Source: Enterobacteriaceae bacterium LSJC7 (lineage in GTDB: Bacteria > Pseudomonadota > Gammaproteobacteria > Enterobacterales > Enterobacteriaceae). From it: 64,000 nt of DNA. The stretch covers positions 124,001 to 188,000 of the forward strand of contig AMFN01000004.1 in the NCBI GenBank assembly GCA_000302695.1, written 5' to 3'. Shown in pieces: positions 38,496 to 51,102 of this stretch. Position numbers and translations under genes: made by a program. The notes beneath the pieces were generated by a model. That model searched no databases. It was not told the DNA's origin and saw only the letters and a list, made by a program, of their open reading frames with translations. Each line of letters starts with the position of its first letter. Within the stretch, counting starts at the first letter, position 1.

Positions 38496-39797
38496 TTAGA
38501 TAAGAATGCCGCCGATGATAAAGCCAAAGATGACGCACAGCGCAATGGCAATCACGCCTGGCACCAGGAAGGAGTGGTTAAACACATACTTGCCGATGCG
38601 GGTGGAGCCGGTGTCGTCCATTTCTACCGCCGCCAGCAGGGTTGGGTAGGTTGGCAGCACGAACAGTGCAGAAACGGCAGCGAATGACGCGACGGCGGTG
38701 AGCGGGGTGACGCCCAGCATCAGTGCGGCAGGCATCAGCGCTTTGGTGGTCGCGGCCTGGGAGTACAGCAGGGTGGCGGCAAAGAACAGCACCACAGCCA
38801 GCAGCCACGGGTAGTTTTGCAGCAGATCGCCGGCAATTTCCTGAATGTCGCTGATGTGGTGCTTCACGAAGGTGTCGCCAAGCCAGGCCACACCGAGCAC
38901 GCACACGCAGGCGCTCATACCGGATTTAAAGGTCGGCGCGTTGAGGATTTCGCCGGTGTCGGCTTTACAGGTCAGGCAAATCAGCGTGGCGATGGTCAGC
39001 ATGAACACCACGATGGCTTCGTTACGCGGCAGCACAGGGTTTTCAATCAGGCCTACGGTGTCACTGATGGCGGTGGCGTAGAACATCACCGCCACAATCC
39101 CCACCAGGAACAGCAGTACCGCGCGGCGGGCATGCGGTTTGATTTCAAAGACGCGCGAGCCGCGCAGGGTGACTTCACCTTTAGCCAGGCGCTCCTGGTA
39201 AACCGGATCGTCTTTCAGTTCACAGCCGAGAAAGTTACACACGAATGCCGTCAGCATAACGGCAACCAGCGTTACCGGAATACAGATGGCAAGCAGCGTC
39301 AGGTAGCTTACGCCCAACGGCTCAAGAATACCGGCAAAGAACACCACCGCCGCCGAAATTGGCGAAGCGGTAATGGCAATCTGCGAGGCGACCACGGCGA
39401 TAGACAGCGGGCGCGACGGGCGAATGCCTTGCTCTTTTGCCACTTCGGTAATCACCGGCATGGTGGAGAACGCGGTGTGGCCGGTCCCGGCGAGAATGGT
39501 CATAAACCAGGTCACCAGCGGGGCGATAAAGGTAATGTATTTCGGGTGGCGGCGCAGCAGGCGCTCGGCAAGGCTTACCAGGTAATCCATGCCGCCTGCG
39601 ACCTGCATCGCAGCGATAGCGGCAATGACCGCCATAATGATTTCAATGACGTCAAATGGGATAGCGCCGGGCGGGATTTGAAAAAACAGCGTCAGCACCA
39701 GCACGCCCAGGCCGCCGGCAAAACCAATGCCGATACCGCCCAGGCGTGCACCAAGGTAGATAGCCAACAGAACGACGACAAGCTCTGCACCAAACAT
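38496..39797 (-). CDS. dcuA: DcuA, anaerobic C4-dicarboxylate transporter
   Basis: A 433-residue polytopic inner-membrane protein, same length as E. coli DcuA, of the Dcu family. It exchanges or imports aspartate, fumarate, malate and succinate. The N-terminal GARLGGIGIGFAGGLGVLVL, the central GTGHTAFSTMPVITEVAKEQGIRPSRPLSIA and C-terminal LPTYPTLLAAVEMDDTGSTRIGKYVFNHSF blocks identify it. It lies downstream of aspA on the same strand, giving transport and deamination of aspartate to fumarate, which the frdABCD complex in this window then reduces. Confidence 0.95.
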   Translation of the reverse strand: MFGAELVVVLLAIYLGARLGGIGIGFAGGLGVLVLTLFFQIPPGAIPFDVIEIIMAVIAAIAAMQVAGGMDYLVSLAERLLRRHPKYITFIAPLVTWFMTILAGTGHTAFSTMPVITEVAKEQGIRPSRPLSIAVVASQIAITASPISAAVVFFAGILEPLGVSYLTLLAICIPVTLVAVMLTAFVCNFLGCELKDDPVYQERLAKGEVTLRGSRVFEIKPHARRAVLLFLVGIVAVMFYATAISDTVGLIENPVLPRNEAIVVFMLTIATLICLTCKADTGEILNAPTFKSGMSACVCVLGVAWLGDTFVKHHISDIQEIAGDLLQNYPWLLAVVLFFAATLLYSQAATTKALMPAALMLGVTPLTAVASFAAVSALFVLPTYPTLLAAVEMDDTGSTRIGKYVFNHSFLVPGVIAIALCVIFGFIIGGILI

Positions 39798-39870
39798 AGT
39801 TGTTATCCTTAGTTTTTTTAAATGTTCAAGTTGAAAATGAAATGTTGAAAATTCGTAGCCGCGTGCAATA

Positions 39871-39900
39871 AAAAAGGCACGTCATAGTGGACGTGCCTTT
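39871..39900 (-). terminator. Terminator after aspA
   Basis: Stem AAAGGCACGTC / GACGTGCCTTT followed on the minus strand by TTTTTTATTG. dcuA beyond it needs read-through or its own promoter, as in E. coli. Confidence 0.9.
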
Positions 39901-39920
39901 GGCGTTATTCGGTATGTAAC

Positions 39921-41357
39921 TTATTGTTCGTTTTCATCGGTATAACGTTTTGCCTTGTAGGCCGGGTGGCGCAGGTTGTCGACAGAGAAAATGTCGTCCA
40001 GTTCGGCTTCGGTCAGCAGGCCGCGCTCAAGTACCACTTCGCGCACGCTCTTGCCGGTTTCAGCACAGATTTTACCTACGATATCGCCGTTGTGGTGACC
40101 AATGAACGGGTTCAGATAGGTGACGATGCCAATGGAGTTGTACACATAGCTTTCGCACACCTCTTTGTTCGCCGTAATGCCGTTAACGGTTTTTTCCAGC
40201 AGATTGTAGCAGGCGTTGGTCAGAATATGGATAGATTCAAACAGTGCCTGGCCAATAACCGGCTCCATTACGTTCAGCTGTAACTGGCCTGCTTCGGACG
40301 CCATGGTGACGGTGGTGTCGTTACCAATGACTTTAAAGCACACCTGGTTTACCACTTCCGGCACCACCGGGTTCACTTTGGCAGGCATGATGGACGAACC
40401 CGCCTGCAACTCCGGCAGGTTGATTTCGTTAAGCCCCGCGCGCGGGCCAGAAGACAGCAGGCGCAGGTCATTACAGATTTTTGACATCTTCACAGCCAGG
40501 CGCTTGAGCGAGCTGTGGACCATCACGTAGGCACCGCAGTCGGAGGTGGCTTCAATCAGATCTTCTGCCGGCACAACCGGCAGGTTGCTGACTTCTGCCA
40601 GTTTGGCAACGGCAAGTTGCTGGTAGCCGTCCGGCGTGTTCAGGCGGGTGCCGATGGCGGTCGCGCCAAGGTTAACCTCAAGCAGCAGCTCGGCAGTGCG
40701 CATCAGGTTTTTGGTTTCTTCATTAAGCAGTACGCGAAAGGCGTGAAATTCCTGGCCCAGCGTCATCGGTACGGCGTCCTGAAGCTGGGTGCGGCCCATT
40801 TTCAGGATGTTATCGAACTCGGCAGCCTTGCGCCCGAAACCTTCGCTCAGCTGGCCGATAGCATCCACCAGTTTGATGATGGAGGCATACACCGCGATGC
40901 GAAAACCGGTCGGGTAGGCGTCGTTAGTGGACTGGCACTTGTTGACGTGATCGTTGGGGTTGAGGAACTGGTACTCGCCTTTCTGGTGGCCCATCAGTTC
41001 AAGACCGATGTTCGCCAGCACTTCGTTGGTGTTCATGTTCACCGAGGTGCCTGCGCCGCCCTGGTAAACGTCCACCGGGAACTGGTCCATGCATTTACCG
41101 TTGTTGAGCACTTCATCGCAGGCCGCGATGATGGCGTTGGCAATGCTGCGTGGGATGGTTTGCAGTTCGAGGTTCGCCATCGCAACGGCCTTTTTGACCA
41201 TCACCATGCCGCGGACAAATTCGGGGATATCACTGATTTTGTTGTTACTGATATAGAAGTTTTCAATCGCTCGCAGAGTATGGATACCGTAGTAAGCGTC
41301 CGCCGGTACTTCTCGGGTACCCAACAAATCTTCTTCGATACGAATGTTATTTAACAT
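39921..41357 (-). CDS. aspA: AspA, aspartate ammonia-lyase
   Basis: A 478-residue aspartase, the same length as the E. coli enzyme, converting L-aspartate to fumarate and ammonia in the cytoplasm. The fumarase/aspartase signature [15 protein letters not shown] is intact, as are TGTxxxMNxNEV-like [14 protein letters not shown] and the [14 protein letters not shown] region. I start at ATG 41357 ([13 protein letters not shown]), which has AAGG upstream and aligns with E. coli; an open frame upstream to 41486 has no similarity. Confidence 0.97.
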   Translation of the reverse strand: MLNNIRIEEDLLGTREVPADAYYGIHTLRAIENFYISNNKISDIPEFVRGMVMVKKAVAMANLELQTIPRSIANAIIAACDEVLNNGKCMDQFPVDVYQGGAGTSVNMNTNEVLANIGLELMGHQKGEYQFLNPNDHVNKCQSTNDAYPTGFRIAVYASIIKLVDAIGQLSEGFGRKAAEFDNILKMGRTQLQDAVPMTLGQEFHAFRVLLNEETKNLMRTAELLLEVNLGATAIGTRLNTPDGYQQLAVAKLAEVSNLPVVPAEDLIEATSDCGAYVMVHSSLKRLAVKMSKICNDLRLLSSGPRAGLNEINLPELQAGSSIMPAKVNPVVPEVVNQVCFKVIGNDTTVTMASEAGQLQLNVMEPVIGQALFESIHILTNACYNLLEKTVNGITANKEVCESYVYNSIGIVTYLNPFIGHHNGDIVGKICAETGKSVREVVLERGLLTEAELDDIFSVDNLRHPAYKAKRYTDENEQ

Positions 41358-41701
41358 GTGGACCTTCTTATTCAAAGCTGCCGAAAATAATACCAGTGTG
41401 CACAAAGTATATGCGGTTGTGCGGCGATTGGGCCGATGATTATGGTCATGGCAGGCCCGTTTTTTGTGATCATATTCTGATGGCAATGAAAAGCAGTAAT
41501 CTGGATCACTTATTATCCTGCTTCTTTCATCAGAATCACTAATATGTGATGTAGGTCACTGACCGGGTGTTTAACCCGAAAGAGTTAGCTTGCCGGGACT
41601 TGATTTTTTGCGGCAACGTCGCCACTTCTGAGTCATGCTGTATAGCAAACCGACATTATTTGCGGCCGCGCTGGCGACCGCCTGACAACCTGGAGCTGCT
41701 G
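41358..41701. promoter_or_regulatory. Divergent regulatory region aspA / fxsA with a CRP box at 41545-41560
   Basis: TGTGA-TGTAGG-TCACT at 41545-41560 is a near-consensus CRP site (TGTGA-N6-TCACA with one mismatch), about 190 bases upstream of aspA and 140 upstream of fxsA. A weaker CRP-like site (TGTGA-TCATAT-TCTGA) begins at 41465. In E. coli aspA is activated by CRP. I did not find a good FNR palindrome. Confidence 0.7.
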
Positions 41702-42175
41702 GTGCGCTGGATCCCTCTTCTTGCTATTTTTCTCTATGTTTATATTGAGATTTCTGTCTTTATTCAGGTTGCGCATGTGCTGGGCGTACTGCTGACGCTG
41801 GTGCTGGTGATTTTCACGTCCATTCTGGGGATGTCGCTGGTGCGCAACCAGGGGCTGCGCAACTTTATCGCCATGCAGCAGAAGATTGAATCTGGCGAAA
41901 GCCCGGCGAAGGAGATGATTAAGAGCATCTCCATTGTGATTGCCGGTGTGCTGCTTATTCTGCCGGGTTTTTTCACCGACTTCCTTGGTCTGTTGTTCCT
42001 GCTGCCGCCGGTACAAAAACTGTTGACGCTGCGCTTGCTGCCACACCTGCATTTCACCCGCACGCCGGGCGGTTTTGGCGCTGGCTTTGGCAACGACCAG
42101 GGCAACACATTTGACGGCGAGTTTCAGCGCAAAGACGATGAGCGCGCTCGCCTTGATAACAAAGACGACCGCTGA
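41702..42175 (+). CDS. fxsA: FxsA, small membrane protein
   Basis: A 157-residue FxsA-family inner-membrane protein whose E. coli overproduction relieves F-plasmid exclusion of phage T7. Three to four helices are visible (LAIFLYVYIEISVFIQVAHVLGVLLTLVLVIFTSILG; ISIVIAGVLLILPGFFTDFLGLLFLLPPVQ) and a charged tail NTFDGEFQRKDDERARLDNKDDR. I start at the GTG at 41702 (VRWIPLLAIF) with GGAG 7 bases upstream, which matches the E. coli protein. An open frame extends 45 codons upstream without similarity. Confidence 0.93.
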   Translation: MRWIPLLAIFLYVYIEISVFIQVAHVLGVLLTLVLVIFTSILGMSLVRNQGLRNFIAMQQKIESGESPAKEMIKSISIVIAGVLLILPGFFTDFLGLLFLLPPVQKLLTLRLLPHLHFTRTPGGFGAGFGNDQGNTFDGEFQRKDDERARLDNKDDR

Positions 42176-42197
42176 GTGACATGCCGGGCGGCGCGGG

Positions 42198-43979
<1,782 letters not shown>

Positions 43980-44019
43980 TCTGCGAACGACACTGAACAT
44001 ACGAATTTAAGGAATATAA

Positions 44020-45669
<1,650 letters not shown>

Positions 45670-45710
45670 TCGCCTGGATATCCCTTTGTGGATATCCGCT
45701 AAACCCGAAA

Positions 45711-45738
45711 ACCCCGGCCTGTTGGTCGGGGTTTTTTT
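45711..45738 (+). terminator. groSL operon terminator
   Basis: ACCCCGGCC-tgtt-GGTCGGGGT stem with one G-T pair, followed by seven T. Confidence 0.9.
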
Positions 45739-45933
45739 ATGGTCGCGTGGGTCGGTTTTTGCGGGCCCGGCGTCGTATTTATGTGCAGAGCGCACCGTTT
45801 TTACCGTTTTATTGCGTGTTCACGCAAAATGACGCGTTAGCTAAGTCATTGGCAGAAGGCGTGTATGATTGTGCGGTGCAGCATGGTATAAGGTCGTATC
45901 GTCTGGGGCGTAGTTTGTGATAAGAGGAATAAC

Positions 45934-46284
45934 ATGCGCGTAAAATTTTCAGCAGGAATGGTTGCGGCCGTGCTGCTGCTGGCAGGGTGTAGCAACAGCA
46001 ACCAGCTGACGGCAGGGGGGCAGAGTGTCCGCTTTGTCGAAGAGCAGCCCGGCAAAGCCTGTACGCTGCTGGGACAAGCAACCGGTGAGCAAAGCAACTG
46101 GTTTGCAGGCCAGAATGGTGAAACTGGTGGTTCAATGCGCGGCGCGGCAAACGCCCTGCGTAACCAGGCCGCCGCAATGGGCGGTAACGTGATTTATGGC
46201 GTCAGCAGCCCGTCGCAGAACCTGCTTTCAAGCTTTGTGCCAACCGCAAGCCAGATGGTAGGCCAGGTGTATAAGTGCCCGTAA
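45934..46284 (+). CDS. yjeI: YjeI, DUF4156 lipoprotein
   Basis: A 116-residue lipoprotein with lipobox LLAGC (Cys at 19), aligning with E. coli YjeI through GGSMRGAANALRNQAAAMGGNVIYGVSSPSQNLLSSFVPT and ending QVYKCP. Ser after the Cys predicts sorting to the outer membrane. The function is unknown. AGAGGA precedes the start. It follows groL as in E. coli. Confidence 0.93.
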   Translation: MRVKFSAGMVAAVLLLAGCSNSNQLTAGGQSVRFVEEQPGKACTLLGQATGEQSNWFAGQNGETGGSMRGAANALRNQAAAMGGNVIYGVSSPSQNLLSSFVPTASQMVGQVYKCP

Positions 46285-46305
46285 GGTTTGACCGCCGGTT
46301 TTACT

Positions 46306-46340
46306 AAAAATGCCGCGGCTTAACAGCGCGGCATTTTTTA
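46306..46340. terminator. Terminator between yjeI and epmB
   Basis: AAAAATGCCGCG-gcttaacag-CGCGGCATTTTTT, symmetrical and A/T flanked, between convergent genes. Confidence 0.9.
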
Positions 46341-46401
46341 TGGTTGGGGGAAATATGGCGCGGTTCGCTGTGTACTCAGCAACTGACGCGGTAGTGGGGG
46401 T

Positions 46402-47430
46402 TCACTCCTGACGTAGACCTAAATCCAGCAGCGTTTTGCTCGGCTCACCGCCGATTTCACGGGTGAGCTTAGGCACCATGTAGCCTGACACCAGCGTCAT
46501 CAACTCGCGCACAATCTGGCGCGCTTCGTCGTCATTAACCATAAAGTGGGCCGCGCCCTGCACTTTATCGAGTACGTGCAGGTAATAGGGCTGAATACCG
46601 GCGTCAAACAGCGCATTGCTCAGGGTCGCCAGCGTGGGCGCGCTATCGTTAACGCCGCGCAGCAGCACGCTCTGGTTTAGCAGCGTTACGCCTGCGCGTT
46701 TAAGGCGCTGCATGGCAGCGCGAAATTCATCGTCTATTTCATTGGCGTGGTTGATGTGGTTGACCAGCAGCACCTGAAAGCGCGAGCGCGCCAGGCGTTC
46801 AGCCAGTGTGTCGGTAATGCGCGCCGGGATAACAACTGGCAGGCGGCTGTGAATGCGCAGCCGCTTAAGATGCGGGATGGCCTCCAGTGCGCCAATTAAC
46901 CAGTCCAGTTCATGGTCTTTTGCCATCAGCGGGTCGCCGCCGGAGAAGATGATTTCATCTAATTCAGCATGGGCGGCGATGTAGTCAACGGCCGCCTGCC
47001 AGTTGCGGCGGTTGCCCTGGTTTTCTGCATACGGAAAGTGGCGGCGAAAACAGTAGCGGCAGTTCACCGCACAGCCGCCTTTCACCAGCAGCAACGCACG
47101 GTTGCGGTATTTATGCAAAAGCCCCGGTAGCGCATTTTGCTGTTCTTCCAGTGGATCGGTGGTAAAACCGGGTGCGGCGATAAACTCCTCCTGCGCCGTC
47201 AACACCTGGCGCAGCAGCGGATCGTCAGGATCGCCTTTTCTCATGCGCGCAGCAAAGGCGCGCGGCACGCGCAGGGCAAAAAGACGCCGTGCATCGCGGC
47301 CTGCGAGCAAATGGGCATCTGCATCTATATTTAAAAGACGCAAAAGTTCATCCGGATCGGTGATTACATCTGCAAGTTGCGATAACCAATCTTCTCTGGA
47401 GGGGGAGTTTAGAGTTACAATGTCTGCCAT
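46402..47430 (-). CDS. epmB: EpmB, EF-P lysine 2,3-aminomutase
   Basis: A 342-residue radical SAM/PLP enzyme, same length as E. coli EpmB (YjeK), that converts (S)-alpha-lysine to (R)-beta-lysine for EF-P modification. The 4Fe-4S motif CAVNCRYC with RRHFPYAENQG lies near residues 119-140, and the PLP region includes HVLDKVQGAAHF. It is divergent from its substrate protein gene efp with a 42-base gap; epmA, the third component, is at 53.4 kb. Confidence 0.97.
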   Translation of the reverse strand: MADIVTLNSPSREDWLSQLADVITDPDELLRLLNIDADAHLLAGRDARRLFALRVPRAFAARMRKGDPDDPLLRQVLTAQEEFIAAPGFTTDPLEEQQNALPGLLHKYRNRALLLVKGGCAVNCRYCFRRHFPYAENQGNRRNWQAAVDYIAAHAELDEIIFSGGDPLMAKDHELDWLIGALEAIPHLKRLRIHSRLPVVIPARITDTLAERLARSRFQVLLVNHINHANEIDDEFRAAMQRLKRAGVTLLNQSVLLRGVNDSAPTLATLSNALFDAGIQPYYLHVLDKVQGAAHFMVNDDEARQIVRELMTLVSGYMVPKLTREIGGEPSKTLLDLGLRQE

Positions 47431-47472
47431 TTTTTTGGCTAGCTACCAGTTAACATATTTCAGAGGGCCTTT

Positions 47473-48039
47473 ATGGCGACTTATTCTAGCAACGATTTTC
47501 GTTCCGGTCTTAAAATCATGTTGGACGGCGAGCCGTACGCGGTCGAGTCCAGCGAGTTCGTAAAACCAGGCAAAGGCCAGGCTTTTGCGCGCGTTAAGCT
47601 GCGTCGCCTGCTGACCGGTTCACGTCTTGAGAAAACCTTCAAATCCACCGACACCGCCGAAGGCGCTGACGTCATGGATATGAACCTGACTTACCTGTAC
47701 AACGACGGTGAGTTCTGGCACTTCATGAACAACGAAACCTTCGAGCAGCTGGCCGCAGACGCGAAAGCGATTGGCGACAACGACAAGTGGATGCTGGAGC
47801 AGGCGGAGTGCATCGTGACCCTGTGGAACGGCAACCCGATTGCAGTCACCCCGCCGAACTTCGTTGAGCTGGAAGTGGTTGAAACCGATCCGGGCCTGAA
47901 AGGTGATACTGCTGGTACCGGTGGCAAGCCGGCTACGCTGAGCTCTGGCGCAGTGGTGAAGGTTCCGCTGTTCGTACAGATTGGCGAAGTGATTAAAGTA
48001 GATACCCGCTCTGGCGAGTACGTGTCCCGCGTGAAATAA
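47473..48039 (+). CDS. efp: Elongation factor P
   Basis: A 188-residue three-domain translation factor that rescues ribosomes stalled at polyproline. The modifiable Lys34 is present in [12 protein letters not shown], so beta-lysylation by EpmA/EpmB is expected. The start has AGAGGG upstream; the C-terminal [15 protein letters not shown] is canonical. Confidence 0.98.
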   Translation: MATYSSNDFRSGLKIMLDGEPYAVESSEFVKPGKGQAFARVKLRRLLTGSRLEKTFKSTDTAEGADVMDMNLTYLYNDGEFWHFMNNETFEQLAADAKAIGDNDKWMLEQAECIVTLWNGNPIAVTPPNFVELEVVETDPGLKGDTAGTGGKPATLSSGAVVKVPLFVQIGEVIKVDTRSGEYVSRVK

Positions 48040-48100
48040 TCGCGCTTAAGGATACGCGGCGTGGCCTTTGTGCCGCGCCGTTTGCGTTTTAGAGGTAAGG

Positions 48101-48235
48101 ATGATGATACGCACCCTCACTTTCCTGTTCTCTCTTGTGATTAGCTGCGCATTACTCAGCGGCTGTAATACCGCTCGCGGTGTGGGCCAGGACATTCGCG
48201 GCCTTGGCAACGCTATTGAACGCGCCGTAGACTGA
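48101..48235 (+). CDS. ecnA: EcnA, entericidin A antidote lipoprotein
   Basis: A 44-residue lipoprotein. Signal segment TLTFLFSLVISCALLSGC ends in a lipobox (LSGC), followed by the entericidin signature NTARGVGQDIRGLGNAIERA. In E. coli EcnA counters the bacteriolytic EcnB. AGAGG precedes two adjacent ATG codons (48101, 48104). It lies between efp and ecnB, as in E. coli. Confidence 0.9.
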   Translation: MMIRTLTFLFSLVISCALLSGCNTARGVGQDIRGLGNAIERAVD

Positions 48236-48343
48236 TTATAATTTCTGTCTGAAAAACCTTTCCGGCGGCGCGATTGCTGCAATTTTGTCTATGCTTTATG
48301 TGGATGTTCACATAACTAACATTGGCAATAAAAGGAAAAGATT

Positions 48344-48490
48344 ATGGTCAAGAAAACAATTGCGGCGTTCTTTTCAATGCTGGTGCTGTCTTCAGTACTC
48401 ACCGCCTGTAACACCACGCGCGGCGTAGGCGAGGATATCTCCAGCGGTGGTTCCGCCATTTCTGGCGCCGCAACCCGCGCGCAGCAATAA
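48344..48490 (+). CDS. ecnB: EcnB, entericidin B bacteriolytic lipoprotein
   Basis: A 48-residue lipoprotein with lipobox LTAC and the signature [22 protein letters not shown]. coli EcnB is a membrane-active toxin produced under sigma-S in stationary phase. AAAGGAAAAG precedes the ATG. It is 108 bases downstream of ecnA. Confidence 0.92.
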   Translation: MVKKTIAAFFSMLVLSSVLTACNTTRGVGEDISSGGSAISGAATRAQQ

Positions 48491-48500
48491 ATAAAGACTG

Positions 48501-48525
48501 GCGGTGCGGCGTATCGCCGCACCGC
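48501..48525 (+). terminator. Strong stem-loop after ecnB
   Basis: GCGGTGCGGCG-tat-CGCCGCACCGC, 11 perfect pairs. The following sequence is not T-rich, so termination is probable but not certain. Confidence 0.6.
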
Positions 48526-48594
48526 TGGTTGCCCGTCAATAAAAAACCCTTGAAAAAACCGCCTGCAAAGGCAGAATAAAGCCTCTTATCTGAC

Positions 48595-48640
48595 CCTGTG
48601 GGACGACCCGCAGGCATATCTCACAACGGGGACGGCCCCA
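48595..48640 (+). promoter_or_regulatory. Guanidine-II riboswitch (mini-ykkC) of gdx
   Basis: Two stem-loops with the required ACGR loops: CCTGTGGG-ACGA-CCCGCAGG (48595-48614) and GGGG-ACGG-CCCC (48628-48639), 13 bases apart and 18 bases before the start codon, close to the GGGAG ribosome site. Binding of guanidine dimerises the loops and frees translation. Confidence 0.93.
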
Positions 48641-48657
48641 CCTTTCGGGAGTCCGTT

Positions 48658-48975
48658 ATGTCCTGGTTAGTCCTTCTTATTGCTGGTTTACTCGAAGTAG
48701 TGTGGGCCGTTGGCCTGAAATACACCCACGGTTTTAGCCGCCTGGTGCCGAGCGTGATTACCGTTGTGGCGATGGTGGTCAGCATGGCGCTGCTTGCCTG
48801 GGCGATGAAAACGCTGCCGGTGGGCACGGCCTATGCCGTATGGACCGGCATTGGCGCAGTGGGCGCAGCCGTTGCCGGTATTGTGCTGCTGGGGGAATCC
48901 GCAAGCCTGATGCGTATCGCAAGCCTGGCGCTGATTGTGGTGGGTATTATCGGGCTTAAGGTCAGCGCGCACTAA
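48658..48975 (+). CDS. gdx: Gdx (SugE), guanidinium exporter
   Basis: A 105-residue small multidrug resistance protein that exports guanidinium in exchange for protons. Four helices are visible, Glu13 in [11 protein letters not shown] is the coupling residue and [11 protein letters not shown] and [15 protein letters not shown] are family motifs. The ATG at 48658 has GGGAG upstream; open frame further upstream runs through the riboswitch. The coding end overlaps the convergent blc gene by 14 bases. Confidence 0.97.
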   Translation: MSWLVLLIAGLLEVVWAVGLKYTHGFSRLVPSVITVVAMVVSMALLAWAMKTLPVGTAYAVWTGIGAVGAAVAGIVLLGESASLMRIASLALIVVGIIGLKVSAH

Positions 48976-49504
48976 GCGGCGTTTGCTTCACCCAGCGCAG
49001 CTGGCTGATATCAAACCCCTGACGTGCGGCCTCCTGTACCAGTTCGGTGCGGGTCTGGGCATCAAGCTCAGGTGAGCGCGACAGGATCCACAGCCAGCTG
49101 CGGTCAGGGCCGCACACCAGCGCGTGCTGGTAGTCGTCATCCAGCGCAATCACGTTATAGCCGCCCCAGAATGGGCCGAAGAACGACACTTTTAGCGCCG
49201 CCCGCGTGGGCGAACCGGTAAAGCGAGCGACACCTTCGCTCTCTTTCCAGCGCTGGCGCTCGGGACTGTAGCCGCGATTGAGGACGCGAATATCGCCGTT
49301 GTCCTTGAGGCTGTAGTTAGCCGTGACCTGCTCCAGCCCTTTTTCAAAGCGGTTATCCAGCCGGGCAATTTCATACCAGGTGCCAAGATAGCGTTTCGCG
49401 TCAAAGTTATTGACGACGGTGACGTCTTTCGGTGGTGTGGGGGTGCGGCAGGCAACCAGCAGGCAGGTGGCAGCAGCGGCGGCGGCAAAAGTCCAAAAGC
49501 GCAT
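48962..49504 (-). CDS. blc: Blc, bacterial lipocalin lipoprotein
   Basis: A 180-residue outer-membrane lipoprotein lipocalin (E. coli 177). Lipobox LLVAC is near residue 19, followed by the lipocalin GxW motif in [24 protein letters not shown] and the second motif [26 protein letters not shown]. It binds lysophospholipids and is sigma-S induced in E. coli. ampC, the next gene in several enterics, is absent. Confidence 0.95.
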   Translation of the reverse strand: MRFWTFAAAAAATCLLVACRTPTPPKDVTVVNNFDAKRYLGTWYEIARLDNRFEKGLEQVTANYSLKDNGDIRVLNRGYSPERQRWKESEGVARFTGSPTRAALKVSFFGPFWGGYNVIALDDDYQHALVCGPDRSWLWILSRSPELDAQTRTELVQEAARQGFDISQLRWVKQTPLSAR

Positions 49505-49562
49505 AAGAACTCCTTATCAATGAAGTTCTGAAAGTGTAGCCTGGAGAAGAGACGTTAAGAGA

Positions 49563-49588
49563 AAAGGGCCGTAATTTTACGGCCCTTT
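49563..49588 (-). terminator. frd operon terminator
   Basis: AAAGGGCCGTAA-tt-TTACGGCCCTTT, a 12-bp stem 4 bases beyond the frdD stop codon, with TTTT run on the minus strand. Confidence 0.9.
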
Positions 49589-49592
49589 AAGT

Positions 49593-49952
49593 TTAGAGAG
49601 TGATAACGCCGATAAGCGTAATGATAGTCAGGATGCTTGCCAGCCCGTAGAACACCCACTTGCCGGACGGCACGTGGATTTTCAGGTCGTGCATGGCGTG
49701 GTGCAGACGGTGCAGCCCGCACCACAGCGGCAGAACAATCATCAGGAAGATGAACAGACGACCTATCCAGCTCTGGGAGAACGCCAGCACGCGCTCAAAA
49801 CTCAGCGCGTCACCCGGGTACAGCCCAAGCGGCAGCATAATGCCCACCAGCAGAATGATAACCGGCGCAATGATGGCGCTCCACATGCCGCCTGCGCCAA
49901 ACAGGCCCCAGAATACCGGCTCGTCGGAACGTTTAGGGTTTGGATTAATCAC
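49593..49952 (-). CDS. frdD: FrdD, fumarate reductase membrane anchor
   Basis: A 119-residue, three-helix anchor subunit that with FrdC binds menaquinol and holds FrdAB at the inner membrane. [26 protein letters not shown] and [22 protein letters not shown] are canonical. The start codon is GTG at 49952, with AAGGAG 5 bases upstream; E. coli uses ATG. It follows frdC by 9 bases. Confidence 0.97.
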   Translation of the reverse strand: MINPNPKRSDEPVFWGLFGAGGMWSAIIAPVIILLVGIMLPLGLYPGDALSFERVLAFSQSWIGRLFIFLMIVLPLWCGLHRLHHAMHDLKIHVPSGKWVFYGLASILTIITLIGVITL

Positions 49953-49961
49953 GTTGGCTCC

Positions 49962-50357
49962 TTACCAGAACAGGGCGACAAGCAAAATAACAACCGTCAC
50001 AACAATCGTGACGCCCCAGAGTCCTTTAATAATCGGCTCTGGCCCCATTTTTTCATCTTTAACGATGATGTTGGCCGCCTTCGGTGCCAGCTCAAACCAG
50101 GTTTTGGTGTGCAGCAGTGCCGCTGCCAGCGCTATCAGGTTGATGATAACCACCACCGGGTTTTGCAAAAAGCCCATGAACCCGGCCCAGGACTCGGCAC
50201 CGTTTTTCAGGGCGAACAGACCAAATATCAGCACGATGCTGAACCACACCGCGGGCAGCGCCGTGCCTTCACGCAGCATATAGAAGCGGTAAAAGCCCAG
50301 CTTCTGCCACCAGTTGGCCGGCATCGGCCGCACATACGGTTTACGTTTTGTCGTCAT
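49962..50357 (-). CDS. frdC: FrdC, fumarate reductase membrane anchor
   Basis: A 131-residue, three-helix anchor subunit. [32 protein letters not shown] and the quinol-site Glu29 region are conserved. AAGGAG lies 6 bases before the ATG. Third gene of frdABCD. Confidence 0.97.
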   Translation of the reverse strand: MTTKRKPYVRPMPANWWQKLGFYRFYMLREGTALPAVWFSIVLIFGLFALKNGAESWAGFMGFLQNPVVVIINLIALAAALLHTKTWFELAPKAANIIVKDEKMGPEPIIKGLWGVTIVVTVVILLVALFW

Positions 50358-50367
50358 TGTGCACTCC

Positions 50368-51102
50368 TTAGCGTGGCTTCAACGTTGCGATCAGGAAATC
50401 TTTCGAACTTTCCACTTTACCCTGCTGGATAGCAGCGGCCGGATCGACGTGCTTCGGACACACTTCGGAGCAGAAGCCAACGAAAGTACAGCTCCACACG
50501 CCATTCTGGCCGTTAAGCTGCGCCATACGTGCCTTCTGGCCGCGATCGCGGCTGTCCAGGTTATAGCGGTGGGCAAGGGTGATAGCGGCCGGGCCGATGA
50601 ACTCCGGGTTCAGGCCAAACTGCGGGCAGGCGGCGTAGCACAGGCCACAGTTGATGCAGCCGGAGAACTGATGGTACTTCGCCATCTGCGCCGGGGTCTG
50701 GGTGTTGGGGCCCTGATCCGGCGTGCGCGGGTTGCCGATGATATACGGTTTAATCGCTTCCAGACTTTCGATGAAGTGCGTCATGTCCACCACCAGATCG
50801 CGCTCGATCGGGAAGTTGGCCAGCGCCTCAATCTTCATGCCGTCCTGGTAATCGCGCAGGAAGGTTTTACAGGCAAGCTTCGGTACGTTGTTGACCATCA
50901 TGCCGCAGGAGCCGCAGATAGCCATACGGCACGACCAGCGGTAGCTCAGATCCGGCGCGAGGTTATCTTTGATATAGCCCAGCGCGTCGAGCAGCGACGT
51001 CTGTTCGTCCCACGGCACCTGATAAAAGGCGCTGTGCGGGGCGTCGTCGGTCTCCGGGTTATAGCGTACGATTTCAACTTTCAACTGCTGCATCTCAGCC
51101 AT
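50368..51102 (-). CDS. frdB: FrdB, fumarate reductase iron-sulfur subunit
   Basis: A 244-residue subunit carrying three iron-sulfur clusters. The 2Fe-2S ligands are in [21 protein letters not shown], the 4Fe-4S and 3Fe-4S ligands in [12 protein letters not shown] and [12 protein letters not shown]. The start ATG (51102) overlaps the frdA stop codon by 8 bases, as in E. coli, giving translational coupling. Confidence 0.98.
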   Translation of the reverse strand: MAEMQQLKVEIVRYNPETDDAPHSAFYQVPWDEQTSLLDALGYIKDNLAPDLSYRWSCRMAICGSCGMMVNNVPKLACKTFLRDYQDGMKIEALANFPIERDLVVDMTHFIESLEAIKPYIIGNPRTPDQGPNTQTPAQMAKYHQFSGCINCGLCYAACPQFGLNPEFIGPAAITLAHRYNLDSRDRGQKARMAQLNGQNGVWSCTFVGFCSEVCPKHVDPAAAIQQGKVESSKDFLIATLKPR

